This document shows positions 35,771-46,608 of a stretch of 64,000 bases of DNA, piece by piece. Source of the stretch: Chirona hameri (lineage: Eukaryota > Arthropoda > Thecostraca > Balanomorpha > Balanidae). Position numbers and translations under genes: made by a program. The notes below the pieces were generated by a model. That model did not search any database, had not been told where the DNA came from, and was given only the letters and a program-made list of their open reading frames with translations. How positions within the stretch are numbered: the stretch's first letter is position 1; each line of letters starts with the position of its first letter. The stretch spans positions 103,039 to 167,038 of the forward strand of contig JAXIVJ010000926.1 of the NCBI GenBank assembly GCA_036785665.1, read 5' to 3'.

Positions 35771-36136
35771 AAGATGGGTAACTAAGGAATTCTAAGGTAA
35801 GAATATTAACTAAGGAATTAAGGAAGATGGGTAACTAAGAAATTCTGTATGTGGGAACTTTGGAGAGGGATAGGCTGGAGTTGACCAGAGGGAGAAATAT
35901 CGTACCGATGACATCGAAACTGAGGCGGACAACACGTTACAACAACAACAAGAAACATTTATTGGAAGCCAAACAATAACAACAGTGGGTAGTGGGGATA
36001 TGGTGCAAAGGCACACTTGGCCTATAACGAGGCACCATCCCCCGCGCGACATTTTGAATTTCTACACCTGACCATCATTGTTTAGTCAATGACCGCAGCA
36101 ACAGCTGCGCCCTCCCGCGCGTGCCGAGCTCCTCTG
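35771..36136. other. No gene; small GGGTAACTAAGGAATT duplications
   Basis: GGGTAACTAAGGAATTCT-like sequence recurs two or three times near 35777-35846. The rest has no recognisable feature. Confidence 0.5.
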
Positions 36137-37125
36137 CTAATTTGAACGGAAACGTTTTGTGTCGGAAATATATTTTTGGAAAAGATGTGCTACCCTCTGA
36201 GAACTTGAAGTGCTAATGCTTGTCCCATGTATAAGTGTGTCGTATTGTTTGGTGGTAGTGAAGTGAGTGAAGTCAGTGTTTAGTTCTGTGGAGATATGTT
36301 GAAAGAGACTTTGTCTGAGTGGCGCGTAAAGTGGGCAGTGTAACATGAAGTGCAATGTGGTTTCTGTTCTGTGTCCGCATTGGCAGTGTGGGTGTGGGGA
36401 TTTTTGTATTTGGAACAGGTGTGCATTTAGATCTGAATTTCCTAGCCGTAGTTGAGTGTGTATGATGTTACCGCGTTTGGAGCCGAGAGTATAATAACTA
36501 GGTGGATGCCTTGCTTCCAACAAAGTTGTGATATCTTTTTTGAAGGTTCGTGATGATTGTTGGGACCGTACATGTGGTGGTAATTTGTTCCATTTACGAG
36601 TAGTGTCGGGTATGAACGATTTTTGAAATCGTGAAGTTCTATTATAAGGAAGCGTCAAAGTGTTCGAATTTCTGAGTGTCCTAACTGTGTCGGTGTGTCG
36701 TGGTTGGGGAAAAGTTGGTTTAATATAGTCTGGAACGAACGTACATCTGGATAGGTGCCAGAAGAGCGTTAGTCAATGCATTTCTCGTCTAGTTGTTAGT
36801 CGGTCCCAACCAAGCTCGAGTCTAAGTTTGTCAGTGGAAGTTCTAAAATATGTCCCGGTAACAAGTCTAGCAGCGCGGTTTTGCAGTGTCTCTAGTCTGC
36901 GTTCGTCACAAGCTGTGAGATACCCATCGAAAATGGCGTCACAGTAGTCGAAATATGGTCGTATGTACGTCGTGTGTATGTTTTATAATAGTGGGCGTGG
37001 TAGTTTGGAGGCAACTGTGTAGAGAGGGCTAAGTGCAATGTTGACTTTGCGAATTATTTCGTTAACGTGGTTGTGGAATCGGAGGTCTGTTGACAGAGTG
37101 AGTCCTAAGTGTTTGTGAGTCTGTC
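36137..37125 (-). pseudogene. LINE-A: C-terminal half of a CR1-like ORF2
   Basis: From about 37125 the minus-strand frames read motif E-like HKHLG, thumb LETLQNRAARLVTG and NSNTLTLPYNRTSRFQKS, and then an intact frame (36658-36137) with the C-terminal CQCGHRTETTLHFMLHC cluster. It is homologous to the C-terminus of LINE-1. The upstream sequence at 37126 jumps back into an equivalent region of LINE-B, so A is a truncated copy fused to B rather than its continuation. Confidence 0.85.
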
Positions 37126-39691
37126 GTCGGGAGTGTTTGTCCAGCAAAAGTCAGTGTCGGTGAGGGGCTTGGTATACCTAACTGCTGTGTAATCTGTTTT
37201 TTGAAGTCGGGATAAGGGAGCTGTTTCGTGGCTTCTGGTAATTGGTTCCATTGGTTTCCGGTGAGAGTGAAGAGAGTGCTGGTGTGACGTAGTGCGAGTT
37301 TGAACTAGGGTGTAATGGTTTGCGTTTCTTAGTGTCCTGTTCGTGTCGTGTTCGCGTGAATGTGGCATGATGGCGGTGATGTAGCTGGGTGTGTTGTGAC
37401 GTTCGGGTGCAGTTAATTTGTGGTAGAGTGTTAGGCGGTGAATGTGTCGTCTCGTGGTCAGCTTGTCCCATCCCAGCTCGATTCGTAATTTGTCGGATGA
37501 TGTTCTAAAGAGCGTCCCAGTCGTCAGTCTAGCTGCTCTGTTTTGCAGTGTCTCCAGTCTTGTCGCGTCTTGAATTGTGATATGTCCGTCGTAGATGGTG
37601 TCACAGTAGTCGAAGTGCGGTCTGATGTATGTTTTATATATTTGATCGAGAACGTGTCGGGGAAGGTGTTGTGCAATAGCGTACAGTGGACCGAGTGTTG
37701 TATTGACTTTATTTAATATTTCGTTCACATGTTCATGGAAACGGAGATCCTTTGAAAAAGTCATGCCAAGGTGCTTATGTGTTTCGTTTATGGGTATTGG
37801 GACATCTCCAAATGTAAGTGTTGGTGGTTGGTGTTGGCTTTTGTGGGAAAATGTTTGTTGGATGGTTTTGGCAGCGTTGAATGTAATGGCCCACTCCTGA
37901 CCATATTTATGAATTTCGTCTAAGTCGTGCTGTAATGTGTGTTGGGTAGTTAGTAGGTTCGTTGCTGTGTGAGAGGCATATAATGAGGTATCGTCTGCAA
38001 AAAAATAATATTTCGTTGTGCGTGCGATTCGAAAGTCCATCTAGGTAGATTAAAGCCAGCAATGGTCCAAGAACAGATCCTTGCGGACAGCCGGCATTAA
38101 TTTTACGTGGGACGGAAAATTTATTTCGAATGTGTACTCGTTGTGTTCTGTCGCTCAAGTAGGATTTTAACCAGTTGAGAAGTCTTCCTGAAATCCCGAA
38201 TTCGTTTTCGCATTTGTGTAATAAGCCCCTGTGCCAAATTTTTTCGAAATATTTTGAAATATCTAAATAGATAGCGGTGAAATCGCGGCCAGAGTCTAAA
38301 GATTTGTATAAATTATGGGCTAAATAATGAAGCTGTAGTTCAGTGCTATGGTGCCTTCGATAGCCGCTTTGTTTCTCTGTCAGAAGGGCGTGGGTAGTAA
38401 TGTGGCCGTATATGTTTTTGTACACAAGCTTTTCAAATACCTTTGAGAGAGCTGAAAGAATGCTGATTGGTCGGTAGCATGTGGGGTCAGAGGGCGAACC
38501 TTTGTTTTTGAATATGGGTTTAACATTAGCTGCCTTGAAATTGCTTGGGTAAATTCCGAGGGAGAGTGATTTGTTGAATAATTGTGACAATGGCTTTGCG
38601 ATTATGAGTGCCGTGAGTTTGAGTAATTTTACAGGGAGGCCATCTGGTCCGGTTGATTTGTTGGCGTCTAGTGAGTTTAGGATTTGGAGTACTTCGTGTT
38701 CGTTGGTTGTGATTTGTTCGAGTGTGGGTATCGGTGGTGTGTTTGCCATGCTAGGTGGTGGGACATGCGTGTCGGGTATGTGAAGTGTGGATTGTGCAGC
38801 AAAATGGTCGATGAGAAGTGTCGCTTTGTCTAGGTCGTCAGTCACTACGTCACCGTCAAGCCCTAGCAGTGGTGGGATGGTGTCGTCGCGTGCTCGGCCG
38901 GCGATGGCGCGAAGTGTTTTGTGATATTTGTGAGGGTTTTGTTTCTGAGCTAGTAATTTTTCTACTTGTCTGTGCAGATGTTCGTTTTTTAACCGTCTGT
39001 TCGTCGAGCTAACAAAATTACGTTGGTATCGCCACCTGGCCCAATTTGAGTCAGTTTGTGTTTCTTTTGCAAGTTTGAACAGTCGGTCTCGCTTCCGTAT
39101 GTTTCGTTTTAGTTCAGTCGTGATCCAATATTTATCGTTGCGTTTCCGTCTCATGCGTGTTTTGGGGATTGCGGCAGACGCCGCGTCGTGCAGGGTGGTG
39201 ATGAATTCGGATGTTGCTGTGTCTATGTCTTTGTCCACGATACTTGTCCAGTCAGCGTCGAGAGGTAGTCTGGTCAAAAGTGCAGCGTCCATTTTTTGGT
39301 AGTCCCACATAGTGATACGTTGTTCGTCGGTGTTTTGTGTAGGTGGTGCTAAATCCAGTACAGCAAAGATCGGGAAGTGGTCTAGGTGCGCAAATGATGA
39401 TAGTGTACCGCTGTGTTGTACTATGTTGATGTTGCTGATGAAAATGAGATCTCGCAAATTGCTGGTACTGTGCGTCACTCGGGTAGGCTGGTCTATGACT
39501 TGGTGCGGGTCTAACATATGTGCCGTGTCTTTGAGTTTGTGGTCAAATGGTGTGATACCACTGTGCTGATGGAGAGGATGATCAAGGTAAATGTTGCCAG
39601 TGTTGAAATCGTCCAGTGAGATTATTGCTGTGGGTGTGTGAGTTTGGGCCTGGCAGATAGCCTCAGTGAAGGTGTCGAGGAAAGTTTGCAA
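37105..39691 (-). pseudogene. LINE-B endonuclease C-part and reverse transcriptase
   Basis: The 594-codon frame begins within the endonuclease (LDDFNTGNIYLDHPL, with the usual GDFN changed to DDFN), continues with IDQPTRVTH and SFAHLDHFPIFAVLD (the final His/Asp block), and then the RT. RT blocks include STGPDGLPVKLLKL, FKNKGSPSDPTCYRPISIL, TEKQSGYRRHHST, YLDISKYFEKIWH (motif A with Phe-Glu in place of Phe-Asp) and INAGCPQGSVLGPLLALIYL (motif B). The next frame holds FFADDTSLYA (motif C) and HKHLGMTF. Changes at two catalytic positions add to the frameshifts. Confidence 0.87.
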
Positions 39692-40200
39692 TCTGTCGGA
39701 AGGCAGGTTCGGTGGGAGATAAATGCAGCTGATAAGTAGGGTGAAATTTTGTGTTTTGATTTTTGCCCAGACCCACTCCTCATCCCCAATCTCAATATTC
39801 GATCATTTCTGGATGGGTAATGACTTGTGCACGTACAGTGCCACCCCTCCTCCGTGTCGTGTTCTGTGCTTTGTGAGTGGTGGGTGGAAGTCGTTGATGG
39901 AGTACTGGCTTTCGGCTACTGATCTGTCTAATTTTGTTTCAGTTAAGGCTAATATTTTTACGTTGTTTGTCGTGATGAATTGTTCTAGTTCGTCTATCTT
40001 GTTTACTGTGGTGATACTGTTAATGTTGAGATGAGCGATCGTGAGCTGGTTTGTTTCTGGTGGGCCTGGATTTGTTTCAATACCGTGCATTATCAGTAGT
40101 GTTTGTGTGTTTTTGTATGAGCCAAGCTGTGACCATTGAGAGTTTGTGATGAGCGGGGGAGGTGTGACCTGTCCTGTGTTGGGTGGGGTGGGGTGATGGG
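39692..40200 (-). pseudogene. LINE-B N-terminus: degenerate 2A and first endonuclease blocks
   Basis: The frame is open upstream of the ATG at 40090. It reads NSQWSQLGSYKNTQTLLIM, then HGIETNPGP, and after ten residues HLNINSITTVNK, TETKLD (catalytic Glu) and RHGGGVALYVHK. The same frame layout occurs in LINE-C. A frameshift near 39745-39800 separates this from the rest of the endonuclease. Confidence 0.82.
40061..40084 (-). other. Degenerate 2A-like motif GIETNPGP
   Basis: This matches the 2A core except that Gly stands where Asp is normally required. The same change occurs in LINE-C. Confidence 0.8.
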
Positions 40201-40309
40201 GTTGGGTGGAGTTGGGGGTGGTATGTTAGGTGATGTAACACGGGCAGTAGTCCCAGGCAGCGCCGGCGGCCGGCCGGCAGTCCGTGACGTGCGCGAGGCC
40301 GTGACATGG

Positions 40310-40660
40310 AACTAAAGCAAGCAACATTCTCCACACCAGATTGAGAACTGATATGTCCCAACTAAACGCCCATATGTTCATAATTCAGAAGTCAGACTCC
40401 CCGGTATGTCCCTGCGGGCACCCACAAGAAAACACAACACACTTTATCTTTTCATGCCCGATATACACTTGTCATAGAAACGAATTGATTAGCAACATAT
40501 CCCAGAGTCTACACTACAACTTCACGCAGGAGTCCAGATCCATCCAATCACAAATCCTGTTGCACGGCACGAGTCTCAGTAGCGGTGGCGGCCGCGCGGT
40601 AGTCCGTCACTTCCAAAACTACTTGCAAAACTCTCACAGATTCACTGGTGTTTATTAAAT
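40310..40660 (+). pseudogene. LINE-D: plus-strand C-terminal tail of a CR1-like LINE
   Basis: The plus-strand frame reads NILHTRLRTDMSQLNAHMF, then CPCGHPQENTTHFIFSC and a tail ending at a TAA near 40658. This is the same C-terminal domain as in LINE-1 and LINE-A, but in the opposite orientation. The copy is severely 5'-truncated, as usual for LINE insertions, and lies head-on to LINE-B. Confidence 0.87.
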
Positions 40661-40861
40661 CGTAGTCCTGTGCAGGCTCTGGTGGGTCCGCTCCTCCGGC
40701 GGGGCGCGCGATGTATGATCTGCTGCGCGCGATGACCGGTGATACGGCGGCGGTTGAGTTATTAGGTACCTGATGATATGTGTTAGAGTTGGCGCCTCGA
40801 GTCAAGCTCCCCAGCTTTTGCGCCAACACTTCCTTATGTATACCATACAAATATGTTATAA

Positions 40862-42576
40862 AACAATAAACATGTTGATGATGATGATGAGGGGTGTTGG
40901 GAATTGTTGCTGAAAGTCTGGCAGATAGTTTTCGCAGGACTGAAAGTTATGGCCCATCGCCTGCCGTAGTTTTCAATTATGTTTAGGTCGCGTTGGAGGG
41001 AGTCCTGAACATTATCTACGTTTATCGTTGAGTGTGATGAGTAAAGTGATGTCGTCAGCATAGAATAAAGCTGTGTTTTCGGTTTTGTCAGCTAGTCCGT
41101 CAAGGTAGAGAATTGCTAGTAAGGGGCCCATAATGGATCCCTGTGGGCAGCCAGCTTCTATTGTCTGTAATGTTGAGTACGTGTTCCCCAGCCTAACCCT
41201 GTGTCGCCTGTCTGTCAAGTATGATTTAAGCCAGTCACATACTTTGTCAGTAATATAAAAGTCAGTTTGACATTTATATAGTAGTCCTGCGTGCCAGATT
41301 TTATCGAAGTATTTAGTGATGTCGAGGTATACGGCTGTAAAGTCATGTCCCTGGTCCAGTGATTTGTACAGCTTGTGCGTCATGTGTGCGAGTTGAAGTT
41401 GAGTGCTATGATGGGGCCGGTACCCGCTCTGCTTGTCCGACAAGAGGTGATTAGTCGTAAGGTGTTCGTAAATGCGATTGAAGACAATTCTTTCTAAAAT
41501 TTTCGATAGGCAAGAGAGCAGGCTAATTGGACGATAGTTGAGGGGGTTGGAGGCAGAGTCCTTGTTTTTGAAAATAGGAGTAATGTTGGCAACCTTCCAA
41601 GTGCTCGGAAATGTTGCAGCATTTAGTGACTTGTTAAAGAGTTTTGTCAGTGGTTCATATATAAGAAGAGCGCACATTTGTAGTATCTTGGCAGGAAGTT
41701 GGTCTGAACCAGTTGATTTGTGCACGTCTAGTGAGTTAAAAAGTTTAAGCACCTCTTGCTCTTCAACTGTTATCTGACTCAGAGCGGGTACCGGCCTCAC
41801 GTCCGTGTTTATGTCAATGGCTGGTAGTGAAGGTGTTTCTCCTAGTTGTGTCTGTGAGGCAAAGTTGTAATTAAGTAAGTTTGCTTTTTGTTGTTCGTCA
41901 GTAATGGTGTCTCCGTCCGGGGTGTCTAGAGGTGGAATAATTAGTCCTTTCTTACGTCCTATAAGAGTCTTAAATGTCTTGTGATATTTGAAAGATCATG
42001 CTTCTGGTCTACAAGTTTATTAGCTGTAGTTTGGATGTGTTGGTCGCGTTGCCGTCTATTTAATAATGAAACATAGTTCCTCTGTCGTCTCCATTGGTCC
42101 CAGTCCTCAGAGGTCTGTCGTTTGTGTGCCAGTCTGAACAGTCTGTCTCTCTTGTTCATGTTGTGTTTCAAGTAACTAGTCATCCATGGTTTGTCTTTAG
42201 GTTGGAAATGTATAGTCTTTGTTGGGATTGCTTGGGATGCAGCTTCTAGTATCACTGCTATTAAGTTCTCAGTTGCATTGCTTATGTCTCCATCCAGTAC
42301 TCTGTCCCAGTCAGTGACCATTAAGAGTTGAGTCAGTTTTTCAGCATCTAGTTTGTCATAGTCCCAGATAGTAATTGGGTTGTGAGGAAAAGTGGGTGGT
42401 GATATGTCTAGTGTTGCAAAGACTGGGTAGTGGTCAATTGTGGGAAATGGGGGAAGTATGCCAAATTCTGTTATGATTTGAGTGTTGTTTGTTACAACTA
42501 AGTCTCTCAGGTTAGCAATATGTTCAGTTACTCTGGTAGGTTGATCTATCAATTGGGTCATGTCTCAATTGTTTCT
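40862..42576 (-). pseudogene. LINE-C endonuclease part 2 and reverse transcriptase
   Basis: LIDQPTRVTEH and PTIDHYPVFATLD close the endonuclease. After a break near 41960 come STGSDQLPAKILQM, FKNKDSASNPLNYRPISLL, LSDKQSGYRPHHSTQ, YLDITKYFDKIWH (motif A intact), IEAGCPQGSIMGPLLAILYL (motif B) and ALFYADDITLL (motif C). The next frame continues to NYGRRWAITFSPAKT and stops at the ATC repeat. Catalytic residues are present, but three frameshifts are visible. Confidence 0.87.
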
Positions 42577-43721
42577 TTAACCCGCGCGGCGCTGGGGTCA
42601 CCATCCGAACGCCCGGTGCTGGGGGGTAAATTTTACCCCCCCCCCCCTCGTATCTTCCGAACCAATAACCGCAGCGAGACGCGCAAGGCGGCGATCGAAA
42701 GCTCTCAGTGAGAAGAATCTAACGCGTACCCGAAATTCTTAAAATAAGGTCACATGTCAGGTCACGGTCAGGTCAAGTGTCAAAATGTAAGTATTTGGGT
42801 TTTTGGGCTATACTTTCCATCCAAAGCCTAATATTGCAACTATTATCTCACAAAGTGCTCCCAACTGTATAATGCATCTCCTGCATAAGTAAAAGTGAAT
42901 TTGTAAGCAAAGGTCAGGTCACAAAAGGTCACAGGTCTACGAAAGCCATGCGACACATGTTGTATGGGTTATTTTACACGTATAATTCGATAGAAGCAGC
43001 CATTTTCACAGTCTGACCCCATATATGGTCCTCAGGTCAAGGTCAGGTCATAATAAGGACAATATTTTTAATCAATTAATCTAAATAAACATTGCATGTT
43101 TCTAGACTAGTTTTGTCTTAGAAATACAGTGGTGGCATGTATTTAGCTGTATCTGGTTGAGTAAAAGCCAAAAAACGCAAATTCAAAAAATGACGTCATG
43201 AGTTACTTATACTTCGAGAGCATCAGTCAAAAATAAAGATATTGCTTTGAAATTTGGTTTCAGCATCGTTCATACTCGGTTATCTATTATTGCTCCGGTT
43301 TTTTGATTTTTTTAAAAACTTTTGTGGAAATTCTTCCAAAAAAAATCTTCTTTTTTTCATTTTTTGGGGTCAAAAACCCAAAATGTTGAAAAGCCAAGAT
43401 AGCCATTTTAAAGACAATGTTATTTCCTTTCTTTTAACGCCTTTTATTTGCGATTTGTATCAATAGGCTATTTTCTACGATTTTCAAACATTTAACGTTT
43501 TTTTCACCAAAAATGGCATGACATGACGTCACTAAAACGTCATTATCTCACCAAAATTTTCACGAATTAAAAAAAAAATGGCAGAAGACGTAGAATTGAT
43601 GCACCATAAGGTACCATAAGTTTCACTGTGATATCTTTCATAGTGTTCAAGTTATTGAGAAAATCCGGGAAGGGGGGGGGGTAAAATTTACCCCCCCCCC
43701 CCCCACCGCCGCGCGAGTTAA
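42577..43721 (+). mobile_element. TTAA transposon K2 (1145 bp)
   Basis: The left end is TTAA-CCCGCGCGGCGCTGGGG, with a second core CCCGGTGCTGGGGGG about 31 bp inward and then TAAATTTTA between G and C runs. The right end, inverted, is TTAA-CTCGCGCGGCGGTGGGG followed by the same G/TAAATTTTA/C hairpin. TTAA flanks both sides. Removing the element with one TTAA joins DMRL to KETIET in the LINE-C frame. The interior has GGTCACATGTCAGGTCACGG and a TGACGTCA block, and is non-coding. Confidence 0.95.
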
Positions 43722-44523
43722 GTCTCATGTCAAAAAGTGTGATGCCACTATTTTCAGTATATTTGTTGTCTTAGTAAATGTTACCTGAATTGAAGTCCCC
43801 CAGTATAATTACTGCTGTGGGTGAGAAGTACTGTGCTGCAGTGACACTGTCAGTAAGTCTGTCAGTGAAGTCTTTTAGTCTGTCAGTTGACAAGTTAGGA
43901 GGAAGATACAAGCAACATGTTAAGATTTTGACCTTGTTGATTTTGATCATAGTCCAGGTCCACTCCTCACCATCTAGTTCTAAGTCTGTTACTCTGGTAG
44001 CTGAAATGTTTTCTCTGATATATGTGGCTGTGCCCCCTCCGTGCCTGGTTCTATTATTCAAGAATGGTGGGTGAAAATGTGGCGGTTCGTAGAGACTAGG
44101 ATGCACAGTGCTGTTCAATTTAGTCTCAGTCAGCATCAACACATCAATACCATTATTGTATGTGAAACAGGTAAGCTCATCTAGTTTTCCAGGTGCCGTT
44201 ATGCTGTTGATGTTGACGTGACATATTTTGAGTTTCTTATCTACTGGTCCTGGATTGAGTTCTACTCCTGCAATTAGGAGAAGAAGCTGTGCATTTTTGT
44301 GTGTAATCATGCCTAGGTGTCTCCATTGTGATGTTGTGTTGACAGGTGTTGTTGTGTGTGCTTTGGTAACTGTTGTATTGTGTTGTGCAGGGTGTTGTGG
44401 AAGGTGTTTAAGTGTTCCCCAGAGGGTAGCTGCTTGTTTGTTTGGAATGAGAGGCAAAATGATGTGTTCAGCAACAGAGCAGGGCACCACAAGTTTGGTT
44501 AGCCGGCCGCAGATCATTAACAT
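43722..44523 (-). pseudogene. LINE-C N-terminus and endonuclease part 1
   Basis: The open frame from 44523 has SQWRHLGMITHKNAQLLLLI, AGVELNPGP, then HVNINSITAPGK, TETKLN, RHGGGTATYIREN, LTCCLYLPPN and ILGDFNSGNIY. A frame slip lies just before NSGITLFDMRL at the K2 border. Endonuclease catalytic residues Glu and Asp/Asn are kept. The N-terminal 70 residues upstream of the 2A-like motif are of unknown function. Confidence 0.85.
44245..44268 (-). other. Degenerate 2A-like motif GVELNPGP
   Basis: Preceded by a leucine/isoleucine run as in true 2A sequences, but the critical Asp before Val is Gly. Confidence 0.82.
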
Positions 44524-45240
44524 GAGTTAAGCAAATCAGGCTGTGGCAGTCAGACACCAAGTGGATTTACACGCAATTGCATGGCCAAGACGAAAGTTAT
44601 CTCCTTGTGTACACTGTTGCTCAATGTGTAAGCTTTGTTTACAACAACAAAAGACATAAATAAGGCCTAATACATAAACATGGGTACAAAGGTACATACA
44701 TTAACATTAGCAACCACACACCTTGAAGGCTGCAACAGGGTGTTGCATAAACAAGTACATACAAACATCAATAACCTATCGTTGATTGCAGAACATGTTA
44801 ACTTGAACCTTTGGTTACAGTACGACTAGAAAAAATGTACATTCATCCCAAATGTGAAATATCATGCTTCACAATCTCGTTACCAAAATCATGACTTTCT
44901 CTACTTCAGGTAACAATCTGAGATCACAATGGCAGTCTGCACAATCATGTTTAACAAGAAACAAAAAAATAAAGGCCCTCTGCTCACCTGTCTACACCCC
45001 TCCCCCCCCCCCCCCCTATTGCTGTCGTCACAGCCCCAAGCGTGATCCCTAACTGAACCAGCTTCCCAACCACTTCACCTACCTAACTTTATAGTTCATA
45101 ACACACAAGTGTTTTGATGTGTCGATTTTGGTTGCGCTGCGCCGCACACGTGAGACTGTTTACAAGTGGCAACGCTCCAACTGTGCTGCCCAGCAATGGT
45201 TAGAGGTTTTCTTTACCTACACAGAGAAACCGTGTGTTGA
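44524..45240. other. No gene seen
   Basis: Contains a C tract near 45001-45017 and short frames without known domains. On the minus strand this is where an ORF2 would be expected after the ORF1 at 45241-46176, but none is seen. Confidence 0.5.
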
Positions 45241-46176
45241 TCACAAGGCAGGCGGGCTGGCGGCATTCCTGCGCAGGGGCGTGCGTCTGGCAGGTCCTCT
45301 ATGCCGGGGCGAGCGGGTCGCACGCGGCGCTGTACCTTGTCGTACGGCCGCGACTACTTCTTCCTGCGCCCGCCCCTGCCGCGGCTCGCTACTTCCCGGA
45401 ATCCGTCTCCCTCGGCGTCCGCGGTTGACTTGCCCGGGCGGCTGGCGTGGGGCGGGCCCAGTCTCGGTGTCCTCGGCGGTCACAGGAGGCGACTCGAGGG
45501 CTGGGTCATCTCCGACTAGTTTTCGGAGGTCTTCCAGGGATTTGATGACAGTTGTCTGTGCTTCAGATGCGACTCGGACTTTCAGTTTTCCTGCGTCAGA
45601 CCAGGTCGCAAAAAGCTTTCCCTTTCTCTTCAGCTGTCTGGCTGCGTGCATGATGTTCTGGTTGAACTTCGTTAGACTGTCGGATATGTGAACATTTGCC
45701 GCCTCTGCCGCCGTAACGGGGGATCCCTGGCAGAAGTCCGAGTTTCTGATCCGTTTGCGGGCAGCGTACAGCTCCTGGCGCTTCTCAAACCTCTTGAGTT
45801 TCACGATAACGGGCCTCGCGTTACTGCGGTTCTTGGCTCCCAGTCTGTGCGTCACGTCGATGTCAGTGGGGAGCAGGTCGACTCCCACCGCCTTTGCAAG
45901 TTCGACAACCGTCTGACTCACCGATTCGTTGGGTTTCTCAGGTAAGCCGGTGATTGAGAGACAGTTCTTCCTCGAGTATTGCTTCAGGTCATTGATGTCT
46001 TGTCTCTGTTTTGCTATATCCGCCCTGAGTCGGCTGATCTCCTTGTTTTTGGCTGCTACAGCGTCAGTCACGGCGTTCTGTATGATGGGTGTCAGCAGCT
46101 GGTCCTTTATCACTGCAGTCACTTCTGGGTCCTTGAAACAGGCAATGAGAGCCTGTTTTATATCCTCGGCCTGCAT
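45241..46176 (-). CDS. LINE ORF1 protein (coiled coil plus RRM-like), intact frame
   Basis: A 311-codon uninterrupted frame. Residues about 30-70 form an amphipathic coiled coil (EISRLRADIAKQRQDINDL). YSRKNCLSITGLPE and DVTHRLGAKNRSNARPVIVK form an RRM-like core, and ARQLKRKGKLFATWSDAGKL a C-terminal RNA-binding part. The tail after about residue 215 is basic and Pro/Arg-rich. This is the layout of L1-type ORF1 nucleic-acid chaperones, which bind LINE RNA as trimers. It is the longest undamaged retroelement frame here apart from the LINE-B RT, which suggests a younger insertion. The element is truncated after ORF1. It could instead be a domesticated gene, though nothing suggests so. Confidence 0.82.
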   Translation of the reverse strand: MQAEDIKQALIACFKDPEVTAVIKDQLLTPIIQNAVTDAVAAKNKEISRLRADIAKQRQDINDLKQYSRKNCLSITGLPEKPNESVSQTVVELAKAVGVDLLPTDIDVTHRLGAKNRSNARPVIVKLKRFEKRQELYAARKRIRNSDFCQGSPVTAAEAANVHISDSLTKFNQNIMHAARQLKRKGKLFATWSDAGKLKVRVASEAQTTVIKSLEDLRKLVGDDPALESPPVTAEDTETGPAPRQPPGQVNRGRRGRRIPGSSEPRQGRAQEEVVAAVRQGTAPRATRSPRHRGPARRTPLRRNAASPPAL

Positions 46177-46377
46177 ACTAGTAGGTGTCTGATGCCACTA
46201 GTCACTTTAGCGGCTCACTGTTGCGCTTATAGCACTAAGCTGTCTGATCACGCGGTGCGTACGGCGGTCACTGGTCCGCGGAGCGCTCCAAAACACGTCC
46301 GTCTACACCGTTGGTCAGGAATGAAGTGTAGTAGTCAGATGCCGTCCTAACCTAGGCAGATCTGCCTCGCAACAGGC

Positions 46378-46408
46378 GGCATCTGCCTACGGAACGTAGG
46401 CAGATGCC
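46378..46408. other. 14-bp perfect hairpin at the LINE junction
   Basis: GGCATCTGCCTACG and its exact inverse are separated by GAA. It lies where LINE-U ends and the sequence upstream of ORF1 begins. A partial third copy of the arm (CAGATGCCGTCCT) lies at about 46337. Confidence 0.93.
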
Positions 46409-46608
46409 GTCCTCGCCACTGGCGGATGAGCTATTCATGCCGAAAACTATGGCCCGCAACTCGGACAGCGATAGGGGCGACAAGGTCAGGGCACAGGCAC
46501 CGACACGAGGCAAGCGACTCGGAAAGTCGGGTGGCGCTCCACGACTGGCCACCTCGCCAACCACGCGGGGGCCCACGCTGACAAAATAGGCGTTCAGTGC
46601 ATCGGCAG

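Larger units (their letters stand above)
37126..40200 (-). mobile_element. LINE-B: CR1-like element lacking its last part
   Basis: A 3-kb copy with a degenerate 2A-like motif directly before the endonuclease, then endonuclease, RT and part of the thumb. It ends at about 37126, where LINE-A begins. No PHD or esterase domain is visible upstream. Frame breaks lie near 39745, 38045 and 37400. The long 594-codon frame (37907-39691) shows it is less decayed than LINE-1. Confidence 0.87.
40862..44523 (-). mobile_element. LINE-C: CR1-like element split by transposon K2
   Basis: It has a degenerate 2A motif, endonuclease and RT in the same order as LINE-B. K2 (42577-43721) interrupts the endonuclease. 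The 3' part is lost: after QHP the sequence runs into an ATC trinucleotide repeat near 40875-40890. The missing C-terminal domain happens to be present, inverted, in neighbour D. Confidence 0.87.

Noticed and set aside
42720..43100. Nuclear-receptor response elements in K elements (GGTCA repeats)
   Set aside because: The motifs are real, but a regulatory role cannot be shown from sequence. Mentioned only as an inference.
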